Source: Tidjanibacter sp. (GTDB lineage Bacteria; Bacteroidota; Bacteroidia; Bacteroidales; Rikenellaceae). From it: a DNA stretch of 6,774 nucleotides. Each line of letters begins with the position of its first letter. The stretch's first letter is position 1. The DNA lies in assembly GCA_017379955.1 (NCBI GenBank), contig JAFNVE010000108.1, positions 1 to 6,774 of the forward strand, given 5' to 3'. Both the position numbers and the translations under genes were made by a program. Below the pieces are notes generated by a model. The model was given only the letters and a program-made list of their open reading frames with translations, was not told the DNA's origin and ran no database searches. Shown in pieces: positions 6,097 through 6,774 of the stretch.

Positions 6097-6774
6097 TTAT
6101 TCGCTATCTACCAGCAGGTTACACCCTCGAATCGGGCTGCCGCCAACCCTGCCGCACAACTCAAAACCGCCATCGGCAGTGAGTCTGCCCATATCGGCAG
6201 TCTCGATAAAGGCACACGAGTAGCGGTTGGCAAGGTCGATGATATTCACCCCTCCCGTTCTGCCCGTAGGCAGAGTGGCAAAGGGGTTGTTCAAATCACG
6301 GATACTCACCCTCATCCAGGGAGGTGCGAAGAATACTCCATCGCCCGACGAGTAGGCCTGCGAGGTGAGTTCCGCCATACCATACTCCGAGGCTATCTGC
6401 TCCACGCCAAAGGCCTCGCAGAGAGTGGTGTGCATATCGGCCTTGGCCATCTCCTTGCGTCGTCCCTTCATACCGCCCGTTTCGATGACTATGGTATTGG
6501 TCAGTTTGGGTTTGCGCTCCGCCAAGTCGAGCAGTGCGTAACTGACACCAAAGAGTACCTTCGGCCCATCGTAACTTGCCATATCGGCAAGCAACTTGTC
6601 GTGGTCGTGGAGATAGAATCCACCACCATAGAGGCGGATTAGTTCGTCCACCATATAGACTAACGACGACCCCTCGCGCTCCAAATAGCAGGGCAACAGA
6701 GCATATATGCGATGCGGAGTGGGCAGAAATCTCCTCCACGCCTCGGTAAAGGTCTGGCGATACTCATCGAGCGA
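6097..6774 (-). CDS. LuxE-like acyl-protein synthetase/acyltransferase (5' end outside window)
   Basis: The frame is open from the right edge, so the N-terminus is missing; 225 residues are visible and the family is usually about 320-330. A TTG at 6696 is in frame but lies inside the conserved segment YALLPCYLEREGSSLVYMV, so it is not the real start. Other family marks are IETGGMKGRRKEM, SEYGMAELTSQAY, the stretch GRTGGVNIIDLANRYSC and a C-terminal RGCNLL. These place it with LuxE-type members of the adenylate-forming (ANL) superfamily, which activate a carboxylic acid with ATP and pass the acyl group on. Substrate and acceptor are unknown. It ends 39 nt before the iron-sulfur protein gene, with no promoter seen between them, so it is probably in the same operon and could supply an acyl decoration to the glycan. 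That role is inference from position only. Confidence 0.85.
   Translation of the reverse strand, partial: SLDEYRQTFTEAWRRFLPTPHRIYALLPCYLEREGSSLVYMVDELIRLYGGGFYLHDHDKLLADMASYDGPKVLFGVSYALLDLAERKPKLTNTIVIETGGMKGRRKEMAKADMHTTLCEAFGVEQIASEYGMAELTSQAYSSGDGVFFAPPWMRVSIRDLNNPFATLPTGRTGGVNIIDLANRYSCAFIETADMGRLTADGGFELCGRVGGSPIRGCNLLVDSE

Noticed and set aside
6088..6642. A 184-codon plus-strand frame opposite the LuxE-like gene
   Set aside because: The minus strand carries clear conserved family motifs over the same bases; the plus translation shows none.
6296..6739. A second minus-strand frame overlapping the LuxE-like gene
   Set aside because: It is an out-of-frame shadow, rich in Arg, Gly and Trp, without domain signs.

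Overview
The window looks like chromosomal DNA of a Bacteroidales bacterium, possibly an Alistipes-like gut anaerobe. This rests on near-absent Shine-Dalgarno sequences, A/T-rich leaders, one good match to the Bacteroidetes -7 box (TAnnTTTG), a lipoprotein GH3 glycosidase, and LuxE-type and F420-beta-type proteins of the kind common in that order. The genus is a guess. All five supported genes lie on the minus strand, so transcription runs from high to low coordinates.

Right part (6774 down to 2904): four tightly packed genes that read as one operon. In transcription order they are: a LuxE-like acyl-activating/acyltransferase protein, cut by the right window edge; an iron-sulfur flavoprotein of the coenzyme F420 hydrogenase/dehydrogenase beta family; a polysaccharide pyruvyl transferase family protein; and a family 2 glycosyltransferase. 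Gaps are 39, 4 and 0 nt. The set fits part of a surface glycan (capsule, exopolysaccharide or O-antigen) locus, in which the glycosyltransferase builds the chain and the other enzymes may decorate it. The exact glycan cannot be read from the sequence.

Middle (2673-2903): a 231-bp A/T-rich intergenic region with a candidate sigma-ABfr promoter for the next gene. No convincing terminator was seen for the operon.

Left part (336-2672): one complete GH3 beta-glycosidase lipoprotein. Its codon use is strongly biased: no TTA, CTA or TCA codon in 778 codons, which leaves the exact antisense register open. This suggests high expression and sets it apart from the glycan operon.

Far left (1-335): no gene, but dense secondary structure. 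Just past the GH3 stop lies a roughly 113-bp imperfect inverted repeat (211-323), then a 16-bp perfect-stem terminator that works in both directions (150-186), then a GC-rich array of hairpins and palindromes (1-96) resembling a REP or dispersed-repeat element. I see no evidence of a wholly new system. The most interesting points are the structured 3' region of the GH3 gene and the gene combination in the operon.
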